Shown: positions 1 to 8,794, counted from the stretch's first letter. The stretch is 64,000 nt of DNA from Pararhizobium sp. IMCC3301 (GCF_030758315.1 NZ_CP132336.1:1054001-1118000), one strand, 5' to 3'. Numbers and translations: made by a program. Notes: a model not told the origin generated them from the sequence alone.

Positions 1-212
1 ATAACTTCATCGCCATGGATCGCGGCACTGACAAACAGGGTCGATCCATTCTTGCGGCCGTGCACCACATGCACCGAAAGTGCCGCCGGCGTGTGATCAG
101 ACAGCACACTGACCGGTAGATCGACAGTCTTGCGTGCCCCCGGCTCAATCCTGAATGTGCCGATGTGAAACGCTGGTCTTGCGCCAACTTTCTCCACAGT
201 TTGAACGGACAT
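1..212 (-). CDS. Succinylglutamate desuccinylase/aspartoacylase family protein (partial, N-terminus)
   Basis: Only the first 70 or so codons are in the window; the gene runs off the left edge. The frame starts with ATG at 210-212 and reads through to base 1 without a stop. Near the edge it shows AAIHGDEV, the zinc-binding H-G-x-E-type motif of the AstE/ASPA (M14-like) family, preceded by beta-rich sequence typical of its N-terminus. The start codon overlaps the rimK stop by one base (TAATG), so it is probably translationally coupled and the last known gene of the rimB-rimK group. Family members remove acyl groups from N-acyl amino acids; the substrate here is unknown. Confidence 0.8.
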   Translation of the reverse strand, partial: MSVQTVEKVGARPAFHIGTFRIEPGARKTVDLPVSVLSDHTPAALSVHVVHGRKNGSTLFVSAAIHGDEV

Positions 213-1117
213 TATCCTTTGCCTTTGGTATTGGTTTTGTTTGGCTTTGCGCGTTTTTCCAGAAACTCGATAATCTGGCTGGCAATGTCTATCCCCGTGG
301 CCTTTTCCACGCCCTCCAGACCTGGCGAGGAATTGACTTCCATCACCACCGGCCCGCGCGCGGAACGCAACATGTCGACACCGCAGACATTCAAACCCAT
401 CGCCTTGGCGGCACGGGTCGCCGTTTGGCGTTCCTGCGCAGAAATCTTGACCGAAACAGCGCTGCCGCCACGGTGCAGATTGGACCGGAACTCGCCTTCT
501 GCTCCCTTGCGTTGCATCGCCGCAATCACTTTGCCGCCAACCACCAGCGCGCGAATATCACTGCCATTCGCCTCTTTGATGAACTCCTGTACCAGAATAT
601 TCACTTTCGCGCCCCGGAAGGCTTCAACGACCGATTTGGCTGACCGGTCCGTATCCGCCAGAACCACGCCCACGCCCTGAGTGCCTTCCAGCAATTTTAT
701 CACCAGCGGGGCGCCTCCGGCGAGCTTGATCACTTCCTCGGTCTGACTTGGATCATGAGCAAATGTCGTCACTGGCAGACCCAGCCCGTCGCGCGCCAGC
801 AACTGCATGGAGCGCAACTTGTCACGTGAGCGGCCAATGGCAACAGATTCATTCAGCGGATAGACCCCCATCATCTCGAATTGCCGCAGCACAGCCATCC
901 CGTAGAATGTGACAGACGCACCAATACGCGGAATAACGGCATCATATCCGGTCAGTTTCTCGCCATTATAATAGATTTCAGGACGCCGCGAGGCGATGTT
1001 CATGTAACACCGCAAGGTGTTGACGATGTTCAGTGTATGTCCACGCGCCTCGGCAGCTTCTTTCAGCCGTTTGTGGGAATACAAGCCCGGATTTCTGGCC
1101 ATCATACAGATTTTCAT
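212..1117 (-). CDS. rimK: RimK-type ATP-grasp glutamate ligase
   Basis: 301 residues, the usual length for RimK, which adds glutamates to the C-terminus of ribosomal protein S6. Visible features: an N-terminal pre-ATP-grasp region ([17 protein letters not shown]), the ATP-grasp stretch [38 protein letters not shown], and the metal-binding end [20 protein letters not shown]. The C-terminal tail is lysine-rich. It follows the RimB-like gene in the same direction and its stop overlaps the start of an aspartoacylase-family gene. Homologues in this neighbourhood could modify another acceptor, so the S6 target is inferred from the family. Confidence 0.88.
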   Translation of the reverse strand: MKICMMARNPGLYSHKRLKEAAEARGHTLNIVNTLRCYMNIASRRPEIYYNGEKLTGYDAVIPRIGASVTFYGMAVLRQFEMMGVYPLNESVAIGRSRDKLRSMQLLARDGLGLPVTTFAHDPSQTEEVIKLAGGAPLVIKLLEGTQGVGVVLADTDRSAKSVVEAFRGAKVNILVQEFIKEANGSDIRALVVGGKVIAAMQRKGAEGEFRSNLHRGGSAVSVKISAQERQTATRAAKAMGLNVCGVDMLRSARGPVVMEVNSSPGLEGVEKATGIDIASQIIEFLEKRAKPNKTNTKGKG

Positions 1118-1194
1118 GCAATTTCTCCTTGATAAGATTCAGGCGCGTACGCTGTTTGCGCTCGTCTCGGCTTTTCGCGGCCAAAGATCCGCCA

Positions 1195-1656
1195 TCAGTT
1201 TTTAGGCATGCCGACAAGAAAGGATTTGCCCGGCGCGACCAGCATGTTGTGTCGTCTGATTGCGGTCCGTCCCAGAATCAGGTCGAATTTCATCTGCTCA
1301 CGATCAGCCAACGACACTTCAATGCGCCAGTGTCTGCGACCCAGAGCCAGTTTCGTGGCGATCACGTAACGCATTTCAGGAACGCCGCTCGTGTTCCGGA
1401 TTTCACGCTCGTCCAGAACTTTCGCACTCTGGCGCTGGTCTTTGCGATGGCCGCGATGCGGCACATGAAACGAAATCCAGCGCTCGCCTTCCTTGTTGAA
1501 AGTCTGCAGATCAATCGCATGCAAAGCGGATGTCCGTGCGCCGGTGTCTATCTTGGCCTGCAGCAGCGCAATACCCAGATCCGGCAGCCCGACATGTTCG
1601 CGCCAGCCGATCACCTTGTCAGACTTCAGAGCCTGGGTAGCTTGATCCAGTTTCAC
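1195..1656 (-). CDS. rimB: RimB-like retropepsin-type protease (ATP-dependent zinc protease family, PF05618)
   Basis: 153 residues. The motif KIDTGARTSALHA carries the D-T-G-A active-site signature of the retropepsin-like fold, and LILGRTAIRRHNMLV matches the second conserved block of this family. In Pseudomonas RimB is a glutamate-specific protease acting with RimK on RpsF. Here it lies directly upstream of rimK, 77 bp apart, which supports that role. Translation starts at GTG (1654-1656), overlapping the stop of the upstream gene by 4 bases (GTGA). The older family name as a zinc protease is probably a misnomer. Confidence 0.8.
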   Translation of the reverse strand: MKLDQATQALKSDKVIGWREHVGLPDLGIALLQAKIDTGARTSALHAIDLQTFNKEGERWISFHVPHRGHRKDQRQSAKVLDEREIRNTSGVPEMRYVIATKLALGRRHWRIEVSLADREQMKFDLILGRTAIRRHNMLVAPGKSFLVGMPKN

Positions 1657-1934
1657 CTCAGGCAGTCCTCATTGGCGCGGCGGTAATTTACGAACGTGTT
1701 GGAACTCATCACGACAAAAAACCCGTCCATATCAATCATCACATACCCACGCTCGGTCATCGCGCGGGTCAATTCGCGAACATCATCGTCATAAAGCCGT
1801 CGACGGCCAGCAAGTTGACGCACCAGCTTTGCTGCGATGCGAAATCTGCCCTTCGGTTTCCCGCCAAACGGCTGCGTATACAGATCAGCCAGTTTATCGG
1901 CCACCTGCACCATAACATTTTTCGGTACGGTCAT
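1653..1934 (-). CDS. Conserved hypothetical protein, first gene of the rimB-rimK group
   Basis: 93 residues, basic, no membrane segment or signal peptide. The centre is arginine/lysine-rich (FRIAAKLVRQLAGRRRLYDDDVRELTR), followed by a beta-like segment GYVMIDMDGFFVVMSS. It overlaps the RimB-like gene by 4 bases, so both are probably co-translated. I do not recognise the family. It starts at ATG 1932-1934, next to an AT-rich intergenic stretch that it shares with divergent mgtE. Confidence 0.6.
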   Translation of the reverse strand: MTVPKNVMVQVADKLADLYTQPFGGKPKGRFRIAAKLVRQLAGRRRLYDDDVRELTRAMTERGYVMIDMDGFFVVMSSNTFVNYRRANEDCLR

Positions 1935-2042
1935 TGGTAAATCGTATAATTATTATTGTCCATAGCAATTATTTTTTACCTATTGTAATTTCTTGTCAAG
2001 CCTTTAATAATTTCTGACAGCATTTCGCCGGAAGGAACCACC

Positions 2043-3422
2043 ATGTCCAAAGCCCAGCTAGAAATTGTCCAGCCTGCTGACGAGCCGGATCACGGCCTCA
2101 CACAGGAATTGCTCGAAGCTGGCGATTCCGAAGGGCTGGCCGCACACCTGGAGGCCATGTCACTGAGCGATGCACTGCGCGAGATCCTCAATCTCAATGC
2201 ACCCGATCGCGAAAGCGTTCTGGCTCTGCTCCCCGTTGAGCTTGCGGCAAGCCTGATTGAGGAAGCCCCCACCGAAATCGCGGTTGAATTGCTGGAAAAT
2301 CACGAGGCGGAACGGGCCAGCCTCATTCTGCGTGAACTTTCCTCCGATGTTCAGGCTGATATCATCGGTGAATTTGACCAGGAACATGCCGACGCAATTC
2401 TTGGCGAAATGAGCGCGCGCGAAGCCGCGGACCTGCGGCGTCTGGCCGCTTATGATGACGACACGGCCGGTGGCCTGATGATTTCCGAAGTGTTCACCTT
2501 CTCGAAGAAAAATACTGTCGGACAGGTGCTCAAACAATTTGTCGATGAGGATTCCGATTTTGAGCGTTATCGCGGTCAGCATCCTTATGTGCTGGATTCC
2601 CGAAAACGGCCTGTTGGCGTCGTGTCCCTGCGCAGTCTTCTGACAGCAAAGAAATCAGAGCCTCTGACCGAGATCATGGTCAAGCCGATGTATGTCACGG
2701 TTGAAACCCCGCTCGACGATCTGCGCGATATTTTCGACAAGCATGCCTTCCTCGGCATCCCCGTCGTTGCGCAGAACGGCCGCTTGGCCGGTGTGGTCTC
2801 ACGTTCGGCAGTCGACATGGCGGCACTTGAGCGCGCGGAAACTGAAAGCCTGAAATTGCAGGGTGTTGTCGGAGAGGAAATCCGTTCCATGCCTCTTGGC
2901 ATCCGCTCGCGGCGACGGTTGGCATGGCTGTCCACCAATATCGTCCTCAACATCATCGCAGCCAGTGTCATTTCCGCATATGAAGAGACGCTGACCGCTG
3001 TCATTGCCATCGCAGTGTTCCTGCCGATGGTCTCGGACATGAGCGGCTGTTCCGGCAATCAAGCGGTCGCGGTCACCATGCGCGAATTATCGCTCGGTCT
3101 GGTAAAACCCGTCGATGCAATGCGGGTCTGGCTCAAGGAAGCCTCCGTAGGTCTGATCAATGGAACCGTTCTGGGCATTCTTATTGGCATCGTCGCCTGG
3201 GCGTGGAAAGGAAATATATATCTCGGTCTGGTGATCGGTCTGGCGTTGTGCCTGAATACCATCATCGCCGTGTCCATCGGCGGCGTTGTGCCGCTGCTGT
3301 TACGTCGCTTCGGCCAGGACCCGGCTGTTGCCAGTGGCCCTCTGCTCACCACCATCACCGATATGGCGGGTTTTTTTCTCGTCCTCAGCCTTGCCAGCGC
3401 TTTTCTCCCGTTTCTGAAATAG
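2043..3422 (+). CDS. mgtE: Magnesium transporter MgtE
   Basis: 459 residues, the full length of MgtE Mg2+ channels. The N-terminal helical domain (about 1-130) has the repeats LLPVELAASLIEEAPTEIAVE and ILGEMSAREAADLRRLAAYDDDTAGGLM. Two CBS domains follow (about 135-265; KRPVGVVSLRSLLTA, GRLAGVVSRSAVDMA), and the C-terminal membrane domain has about five helices, including VFLPMVSDMSGCSGNQA and ITDMAGFFLVLSLASAFL. A Shine-Dalgarno sequence (GGAAGGA) lies just before the ATG. It is a single gene, divergent from the rimB group. I see no Mg riboswitch in the short leader. Confidence 0.95.
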   Translation: MSKAQLEIVQPADEPDHGLTQELLEAGDSEGLAAHLEAMSLSDALREILNLNAPDRESVLALLPVELAASLIEEAPTEIAVELLENHEAERASLILRELSSDVQADIIGEFDQEHADAILGEMSAREAADLRRLAAYDDDTAGGLMISEVFTFSKKNTVGQVLKQFVDEDSDFERYRGQHPYVLDSRKRPVGVVSLRSLLTAKKSEPLTEIMVKPMYVTVETPLDDLRDIFDKHAFLGIPVVAQNGRLAGVVSRSAVDMAALERAETESLKLQGVVGEEIRSMPLGIRSRRRLAWLSTNIVLNIIAASVISAYEETLTAVIAIAVFLPMVSDMSGCSGNQAVAVTMRELSLGLVKPVDAMRVWLKEASVGLINGTVLGILIGIVAWAWKGNIYLGLVIGLALCLNTIIAVSIGGVVPLLLRRFGQDPAVASGPLLTTITDMAGFFLVLSLASAFLPFLK

Positions 3423-3462
3423 GAGCGTAGTCGGGCAATCCCCAAAAAGCCGAACACCATCA

Positions 3463-3966
3463 TCATTTCCGCAGATGTGTCAGGCCACGTTCCTCAACCC
3501 TGATGCGGACATACAGCATTGCTGCATTCAGCACCGAGAACAGGACGGCCACCTGGAACAGGTCCAGCACCATCGGTGCGACAAGGATTTCAGCAACGAC
3601 AAGGCAGTAATTCGGGTGCTTCAGATAGGCAAATGGACCAGATTTCACCAGGGGCTGATCGAGTATGATAATGCGCGTTGTCCAGCGTTCCCCCAAACTG
3701 ACGAGGATCCAGATTCGGAACATTTGCAGACCGGCAAACACCAGCAGCCAGCCAGTTGAAACCGGCTGGTTGTAGCCAAACCCGATCAGCGCCAGAAGCC
3801 ATGCAGCATGCAGCACAACCATCACCGAATAGTGACCTGCGCCAATTTCCCTGGCTCCCTGTCGCAGAAGCTTCGTGGTATTGCGCCTTGCAATCAGCAA
3901 TTCACTGAGGCGCTGCACCGCAATGAAGCTCAAAAACAGGGCTGCTGGCAGTGAAAAGTCAGGCAT
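3463..3966 (-). CDS. Isoprenylcysteine carboxyl methyltransferase-family membrane methyltransferase
   Basis: 167 residues from the ATG at 3964-3966; an upstream in-frame start exists but would lie inside the polyketide synthase gene. Four to five hydrophobic segments, then the family core GPFAYLKHPNYCLVVAEIL and the C-terminal RIRVEERGL, the SAM-binding signature of ICMT/PEMT-like enzymes. The start overlaps the type III polyketide synthase stop by one base (TGATG). In other bacteria (Streptomyces SrsB, Bacillus BpsB) such proteins O-methylate the alkylresorcinol or alkylpyrone made by the neighbouring synthase, and I infer the same here. Confidence 0.85.
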   Translation of the reverse strand: MPDFSLPAALFLSFIAVQRLSELLIARRNTTKLLRQGAREIGAGHYSVMVVLHAAWLLALIGFGYNQPVSTGWLLVFAGLQMFRIWILVSLGERWTTRIIILDQPLVKSGPFAYLKHPNYCLVVAEILVAPMVLDLFQVAVLFSVLNAAMLYVRIRVEERGLTHLRK

Positions 3967-5036
3967 CAGCGTTCGACAGCCAGGGGCAGGAAGGATGCCG
4001 TAAAGCCCGGACCCAGGGCACACATCATCATCTGCCCTTCCGTTTTCGCCTCCAGAATCCGCTTCAATACAAACAATGCGGTGGGTGCAGACATATTGCC
4101 ATAATCGCGCAGTACCGACCGTTCGGCGTCAAGCGATCCGGCCTCAAGGTCCAGTGCGGTTTCAATCGCCTCCACAACTTTGGCACCACCGGGATGGCAG
4201 ACAAAGCGCACGATGTCGTCCCTCGCCAGTCCGCTGCGCGATAATGCCTTGTCACAGGCTTCGGCAAAATAGGTTTCTGCAAAAACAGGTATCGAGCGGT
4301 CAAACACCACTCCGAGCCCCGCCTCGTCCACATCCCATCCCATTATCGACAAAGTATCGGGCCAGAGCTCTTCCTGGCCAATACCAAGCGAAACGCTGGT
4401 CCCGCCCGCTTTTCCCGGTTCCGTCGACAGCACACAAGCCGCCGCACCATCGCCGAAAAGAACGGTCGCGATAATATCCGCCTTTTGCAGTCGGTCGGAC
4501 CGAAACGACAGGGTACAGGCCTCCAGCGCCACTATCAGCACATGCGAACCGAGCTGCGCTGCCGCCTGAGCCTGGGCGATTGCAAGGCCCGAAACGCCGC
4601 CGGCGCACCCAAGTCCAAACACCGGAATCCGTCGAACATCAGTGCGAAAGCCCATATCCTTCCATGCCAGAGCCTCAATCGTGGGTGTGGCAATACCGGT
4701 GGAAGAAATTGTCACAATCGTGTCAATCTGCCTTGCGGATAACCTTGCATCGTCCAGTGCCGCTGTCGCCGCTTCCGTGAAAAGTTGTTTAGCACCCTTC
4801 AGAAACAGGCTGTTGCGCTCTGGCCAGTTTTTCGGTTCTTCAAACCAGTCGAATGGTGCAAAGGAATAGCGTTTTTCCACGCCTGAGGTCTGAAATGTGC
4901 TCGCCATGCGCTCGAATTGAGAATAACGCGGGCCCAGAATGCGCCGGGCATTCTCAAGCACAAGATTTTGCGGCAACTCATAAGCCGGTACAGCGGTTGC
5001 CAGGCCCTTCAGAAAAACACGCATGGCCACTTCCAT
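3966..5036 (-). CDS. Type III polyketide synthase (chalcone/stilbene synthase family)
   Basis: 356 residues with a complete catalytic triad: Cys144 in FGLGCAGGVSG, His281 in VCHPGGAK and Asn314 in YGNMSAPT. The C-terminal GPGFTASFLPL is the family's CoA-tunnel motif. The whole chain aligns with the bacterial alkylpyrone/alkylresorcinol synthase group rather than plant chalcone synthase. It probably condenses a fatty acyl-CoA starter with malonyl-CoA, and the membrane methyltransferase encoded immediately downstream would modify the product. A second methionine (MRVFLKG, residue 5) is an alternative start. Confidence 0.9.
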   Translation of the reverse strand: MEVAMRVFLKGLATAVPAYELPQNLVLENARRILGPRYSQFERMASTFQTSGVEKRYSFAPFDWFEEPKNWPERNSLFLKGAKQLFTEAATAALDDARLSARQIDTIVTISSTGIATPTIEALAWKDMGFRTDVRRIPVFGLGCAGGVSGLAIAQAQAAAQLGSHVLIVALEACTLSFRSDRLQKADIIATVLFGDGAAACVLSTEPGKAGGTSVSLGIGQEELWPDTLSIMGWDVDEAGLGVVFDRSIPVFAETYFAEACDKALSRSGLARDDIVRFVCHPGGAKVVEAIETALDLEAGSLDAERSVLRDYGNMSAPTALFVLKRILEAKTEGQMMMCALGPGFTASFLPLAVER

Positions 5037-5205
5037 ATGATCAAATTGTACAGATCATACGCGTCAGAATGTCACTTGGACCACCAAACAGGCCGACTGA
5101 TCGCATTACAATTTGGAAATATGCCTGCCGATTTGCCGTATGCTTTGGCGGCGCCGCCCAACAACCCCGCAGTCACACAGACTGCGGGGAAATAGGATGT
5201 GCCGG

Positions 5206-6834
5206 CTATTTTGAAAGTTTTCGGCTCTGGTTCAATCCGATCACCAGACTGACACACATGGCGAGCAGCACAATCGTGAACGGGAATCCGGTACTGACCG
5301 CCATCGCCTGAAGCGCGGTTAACGCACCCGATCCGCCAACCAGCAACAGGGTTGCTGCGACCACACCTTCAAAAGTGCACCAGAACACACGCTGGGCAAC
5401 CGGTGCATCTGTCTTGCCGCCAGCGGTAATTGTATCAATCACCAGAGAACCTGAATCCGATGAGGTGATAAAGAATATCAACACCAGAATAATCCCCAGA
5501 AATGACGAGATCCCTGCGAATGGCAGCGGTTTCAGCATTTCAAAGAGTTTCAGTTCCAGCGCGGCATCTTTCACCGGAGCCGCAGCATCTGCAACAACTT
5601 GCGAAATCGCAGTGCCGCCAAATACGCCCATCCAGACGACGCTGACAAGCGTCGGAATGACAATCACACAGAAGATGAACTCGCGTACTGTCCTGCCTCT
5701 TGAGACACGGGCAATGAACATGCCGACGAAAGGTGACCAGGAAATCCACCAGGCCCAGTAGAATGAGGTCCAGCCTTGGGAAAAGTTCACATCCTCGCGT
5801 CCGAATGGCATCGACAGCGGAATCAGATTGGTGACATAGGCCGTTCCGCCAGAAACGATGGCGGCAAAAATATCTCCGGTGGGTCCTACCAGCAATACAA
5901 ACACCAGCAACAGTGCTGCCAGCCCAATATTGACTTCTGACAGGATTTTCACTCCACCGTCCAGACCGCGCAGGACCGACAGCAGTGCGACAGCGGTAAT
6001 GACCGCAATCAGGATGACTTTGGCACCGTTGCCCGTGTCCCATCCGAATAGATAATTCAAACCGGCAAGTGCCTGTTCTGTGCCAAATCCAAGTGATGTG
6101 GCCAGTCCGAACAAAGTGGCAAATACCGCCAGGATATCGATGATGTGTCCCCACCAGCCCCAGACCCGCTCACCTAACAGCGGATAGAATGCCGAGCGCA
6201 GGGTTAAAGGCAGGCCACGATTATAGGTAAAGAACGCCAGTGATAATCCTACCACAGCGTAAATCGCCCAGGGATGAAGGGCCCAGTGGAAAACCGTCGC
6301 TGCCATTCCCAGATCACGGGCGGCCGCAATGTCACCAGCTGCCGCTCCCAGGGGTGCCCAGTCAGTCCGCGCGCCAGCCTCACCTGCAACACCGCCCAGT
6401 GACGAGGCAAAATGCGACATCGGCTCCGAAACGCCGAAAAACATCAGGCCAATGCCCATTCCGGCTGCAAACAACATGGCGAACCAACCCAGATATCCAT
6501 AATCTGGTATGGCATCATCTCCACCCAGTCGAATAGCGCCCAGGGGCGTGATCATCAGGACCAGGCTTAAAATGACGAAAATATTTGCCGCAGATAGAAA
6601 AAACCAGTCAAACGTCGACGTCAGGAATGGCCTCAGCCAGCCGAAAAAATCTGTCGCGCCTTCCTGAAACATCAGTGTGATCAGCACAAATCCGACGATA
6701 CCCAAACCCGAGATCAAAAATACCGGATTGTGAATATCCAGTCCGAACGGATTGATATTGTGCTGGCCGATTTCGAAATCGGTATCGACCGGATGCGGTG
6801 CCGCATCGTCTGAACTCTCAGTTGCCTCAGTCAT
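5206..6834 (-). CDS. BCCT-family betaine/carnitine/choline transporter
   Basis: 542 residues from the ATG at 6832-6834, which has GGGGAG in front; the open frame extends 49 codons further but that part looks non-coding. Twelve hydrophobic segments are visible. The BCCT signature is clear: FAAGMGIGLMFFGVSEPMSHF, FHWALHPWAIYAVVGLSLAF and the tryptophan-rich FYWAWWISWSPFVGMFIAR. It probably imports quaternary ammonium osmolytes such as glycine betaine. The C-terminus is short, so an osmosensing tail like that of BetP is absent. Single gene with no obvious partner. Confidence 0.92.
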   Translation of the reverse strand: MTEATESSDDAAPHPVDTDFEIGQHNINPFGLDIHNPVFLISGLGIVGFVLITLMFQEGATDFFGWLRPFLTSTFDWFFLSAANIFVILSLVLMITPLGAIRLGGDDAIPDYGYLGWFAMLFAAGMGIGLMFFGVSEPMSHFASSLGGVAGEAGARTDWAPLGAAAGDIAAARDLGMAATVFHWALHPWAIYAVVGLSLAFFTYNRGLPLTLRSAFYPLLGERVWGWWGHIIDILAVFATLFGLATSLGFGTEQALAGLNYLFGWDTGNGAKVILIAVITAVALLSVLRGLDGGVKILSEVNIGLAALLLVFVLLVGPTGDIFAAIVSGGTAYVTNLIPLSMPFGREDVNFSQGWTSFYWAWWISWSPFVGMFIARVSRGRTVREFIFCVIVIPTLVSVVWMGVFGGTAISQVVADAAAPVKDAALELKLFEMLKPLPFAGISSFLGIILVLIFFITSSDSGSLVIDTITAGGKTDAPVAQRVFWCTFEGVVAATLLLVGGSGALTALQAMAVSTGFPFTIVLLAMCVSLVIGLNQSRKLSK

Positions 6835-7247
6835 TACTGCGCTCCCCGTATCAAAGAAATAGTGTTTTGTTGTGGAATTTGGTTTCAGCCCCACGCTTGC
6901 CAGCAACGCTAACATGGTTGGCAACAGTCTCAAAAGAATACTGCGCCCCGCAGATGTCTGATTACGACATTCCGGTGGCAATTAACGTCCTTGCAGCGCC
7001 CGAGCACAGCATTGGCTGGAATTGCGCCCCCTCAATATGCCGGCAAGGCGACAATGGTCAGCGCCGGTACAGCCAATAATTTAAATCCATGTGAATTGAT
7101 GTGGCCTCCGCAGCAAAACCGATCTTCGGCGGACCCAGCGAAATGCCGCCATAGCCAAGTACTGCCACGCGGGCGCAAGTATTGCCACGCGGGCGACAGC
7201 CTGACCCTGCCCCATTGGTGCGTCATTTGCCTGCTGACCGCCCCCCG
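6835..7247. other. Intergenic region upstream of the BCCT gene
   Basis: About 410 bases lie between the BCCT start and the end of the ArsR-type regulator. Short open frames here lack ribosome sites and family features. The only structure seen is the 20-bp tandem repeat listed separately. Confidence 0.6.
7156..7195. repeat. Two-copy 20-bp tandem repeat
   Basis: CAAGTACTGCCACGCGGGCG is followed directly by CAAGTATTGCCACGCGGGCG, differing at one base. It lies 50 bp beyond the stop of the ArsR-type gene. No function is apparent. Confidence 0.9.
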
Positions 7248-7559
7248 TCAAGCGCAATACAATCCATGCAGGGTCTTCAATACGACAGCTACCTCGTTGC
7301 CTTTAAGCGAATAATAGATCGTCTGCGCATCTCGCCGTGTTTGCACCAGACCTGCGGAGCGCAATTTTTTCAGGTGATGCGACATCGCGGGTTGGGACAT
7401 ATCAACAAGACCAGCCAGTGACAGCACACTTTGCTCGCCGTCCAGCAGAATGCACAGAATCCGCAGCCGCGCCGGTTGCGATAGCATGTCCATCAGCGCT
7501 GCCGCTTCCCTGATATTCGGTTCCAGATCCTGAATTTTGATGTCCATCAAAAATTTCAC
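7248..7559 (-). CDS. bigR: BigR/SqrR-type persulfide-sensing ArsR repressor
   Basis: 103 residues of winged helix-turn-helix (LSLAGLVDMSQPAMSHHLKKL). The two cysteines, Cys36 (LRILCILL) and Cys102 (second to last residue), are 66 residues apart, the same spacing as the redox pair of BigR and SqrR, which form a disulfide or tetrasulfide on sulfide stress and release DNA. There is no metal-binding CxC motif of classical ArsR. It is divergent from a sulfide-handling operon, the usual BigR context. The open frame begins with GTG (7557-7559); ATG at 7545-7547 is the alternative start. Confidence 0.87.
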   Translation of the reverse strand: MKFLMDIKIQDLEPNIREAAALMDMLSQPARLRILCILLDGEQSVLSLAGLVDMSQPAMSHHLKKLRSAGLVQTRRDAQTIYYSLKGNEVAVVLKTLHGLYCA

Positions 7560-7562
7560 CCT

Positions 7563-7602
7563 TGTATATCGGTAAACGCTTATATAAATATCGATAGATA
7601 CA
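7563..7602. promoter_or_regulatory. Candidate operator/promoter between bigR and the sulfide operon
   Basis: The 65-bp divergent spacer is very AT-rich. It contains the interrupted inverted repeat TGTATATCG ... CGATAGATACA around TTATATAAATA. It does not match the ATTC-N8-GAAT pattern found before the dioxygenase gene, so binding by the repressor is only inferred from position. Confidence 0.35.
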
Positions 7603-7624
7603 AACTCAAGCGAGGATCAACACA

Positions 7625-7846
7625 ATGTTTAAAACTGCAAATGTCGGCTCTGTAGATCGCATCATTCGGCTGGTTGTCGGAGCGATTCTGGTTATCGGAC
7701 CCTTTGTGTTCGCATCTGCATTGTGGTCTGGCCCCGTCCTGAGCTGGCTCGTGCCGCTTATCGGTATCGTCCTGATTGCAACGGCACTTTTCCGCTTTTG
7801 TCCGCTGTATCGCATCCTTGGCATGAACACCTGCAAAACAGGCTGA
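7625..7846 (+). CDS. DUF2892 (YgaP-like) small membrane protein
   Basis: 73 residues: MFKTANVGSVDRIIRLVVGA is the standard N-terminus of DUF2892, followed by two membrane helices and the end FRFCPLYRILGMNTC, with the two conserved cysteines of this family. In E. coli the same domain is fused to a rhodanese in YgaP. Here it is the first gene of the sulfide operon, with a second gene only 7 bp downstream. Its exact role is unknown; a membrane anchor or sulfur relay is likely. Confidence 0.88.
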   Translation: MFKTANVGSVDRIIRLVVGAILVIGPFVFASALWSGPVLSWLVPLIGIVLIATALFRFCPLYRILGMNTCKTG

Positions 7847-7853
7847 ATTATAA

Positions 7854-8285
7854 ATGGAAACTGCCACCCAATTCACGCCCTGGGCTTCGCTTGGCGGCGG
7901 TGTCCTTATCGGCATAGCCGCCATCTTGCTGATGGCTGTTCACGGACGCATTGCCGGGATGACAGCAATCCTCTCCGGCGTCATTCCGCCCTTGGGAAAT
8001 GACTGGGCCTGGCGACTGGCATTCCTGGTCGGTGCAATTATTGCTCCGCTGATTTACCTGGCATCGGGGGGCGTTGTGCCTTTTGCGGTTCCTGTAAGTA
8101 ACACTGCGTTGGTGATTGGTGGACTGATCGTCGGCGTTGGCGTGTTTTTCGGCTCGGGCTGTACCAGCGGCCATGGTGTATGTGGCATGGCGCGTCTGTC
8201 ACCGCGTTCAATTGTCGCGACCGGCATATTTATGCTCGCAACATTCATCACTGTTTTCATTATCCGACATGGTCCGGGGCTGTAG
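7854..8285 (+). CDS. YeeE/YedE-family sulfur transporter, first half
   Basis: 143 residues with four hydrophobic segments. It carries the signature GSGCTSGHGVCGMARLSPRS, the cysteine motif that in TsuA/YeeE forms the thiosulfate path. In many bacteria one long protein has two such repeats; here they are split into two adjacent genes (PmpA/PmpB type), the second starting two bases after this stop. Probable role: moving thiosulfate or another reduced sulfur compound across the inner membrane. Confidence 0.9.
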   Translation: METATQFTPWASLGGGVLIGIAAILLMAVHGRIAGMTAILSGVIPPLGNDWAWRLAFLVGAIIAPLIYLASGGVVPFAVPVSNTALVIGGLIVGVGVFFGSGCTSGHGVCGMARLSPRSIVATGIFMLATFITVFIIRHGPGL

Positions 8286-8286
8286 T

Positions 8287-8727
8287 ATGATCCGGCTATT
8301 ATCTTCCGCGATTATCGGCGCCGTTTTCGGTCTTGGAATCGCGATTTCCGGTATGGCAAACCCGGCAAAGGTTCTGAATTTCTTCGATCTGTTCGGCACC
8401 TGGGATCCAAGCCTTGCCCTTGTCATGGGCGGTGCCCTGCTCACCACCGCCATTGGCTATCGCATTGTCTTTGCCCGCCAGCAAAAACCGGTTCTTGGTT
8501 CCGCATTCGATGTGCCGAAAAACCGCACAATCGATACCCGGCTGGTTGCCGGATCGGCAGCCTTTGGTGTTGGTTGGGGCATTGCCGGCTTCTGTCCTGG
8601 CGGTGCCATCCCCGCACTTGGCCTGGGGTTTTCTGAACCACTCATCTTCGTTGCAGCCATGCTCATTGGTATTGCCACTGCCCGCGCCGCAAATAACTGG
8701 CTCCGAAGAACCGCCATTATCGCCTGA
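8287..8727 (+). CDS. YeeE/YedE-family sulfur transporter, second half (DUF6691)
   Basis: 146 residues from ATG 8287; the frame is open further upstream but that overlaps the previous gene. Hydrophobic, with the repeat motifs AISGMANPAKVLNFFDLFG and GIAGFCPGGAIPALGLG, the second-half counterpart of the cysteine motif in the preceding gene. The pair should form one transporter. It is followed by about 90 bp holding the operator and ribosome site of the dioxygenase gene. Confidence 0.9.
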   Translation: MIRLLSSAIIGAVFGLGIAISGMANPAKVLNFFDLFGTWDPSLALVMGGALLTTAIGYRIVFARQQKPVLGSAFDVPKNRTIDTRLVAGSAAFGVGWGIAGFCPGGAIPALGLGFSEPLIFVAAMLIGIATARAANNWLRRTAIIA

Positions 8728-8794
8728 TTTTTTTAACCCGACCGGATACCGGGCCGCGCAGGCAGGCAATGACAGGCCATCCGATCAATATAAT

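Noticed and set aside
1935-2042. Mg2+-sensing riboswitch before mgtE
   Set aside because: The leader is about 100 AT-rich bases without the paired elements of an M-box or mgtA-type leader.
7156-7195. CRISPR-like repeat
   Set aside because: Only two directly adjacent copies and no spacers; there are no cas genes in the window.
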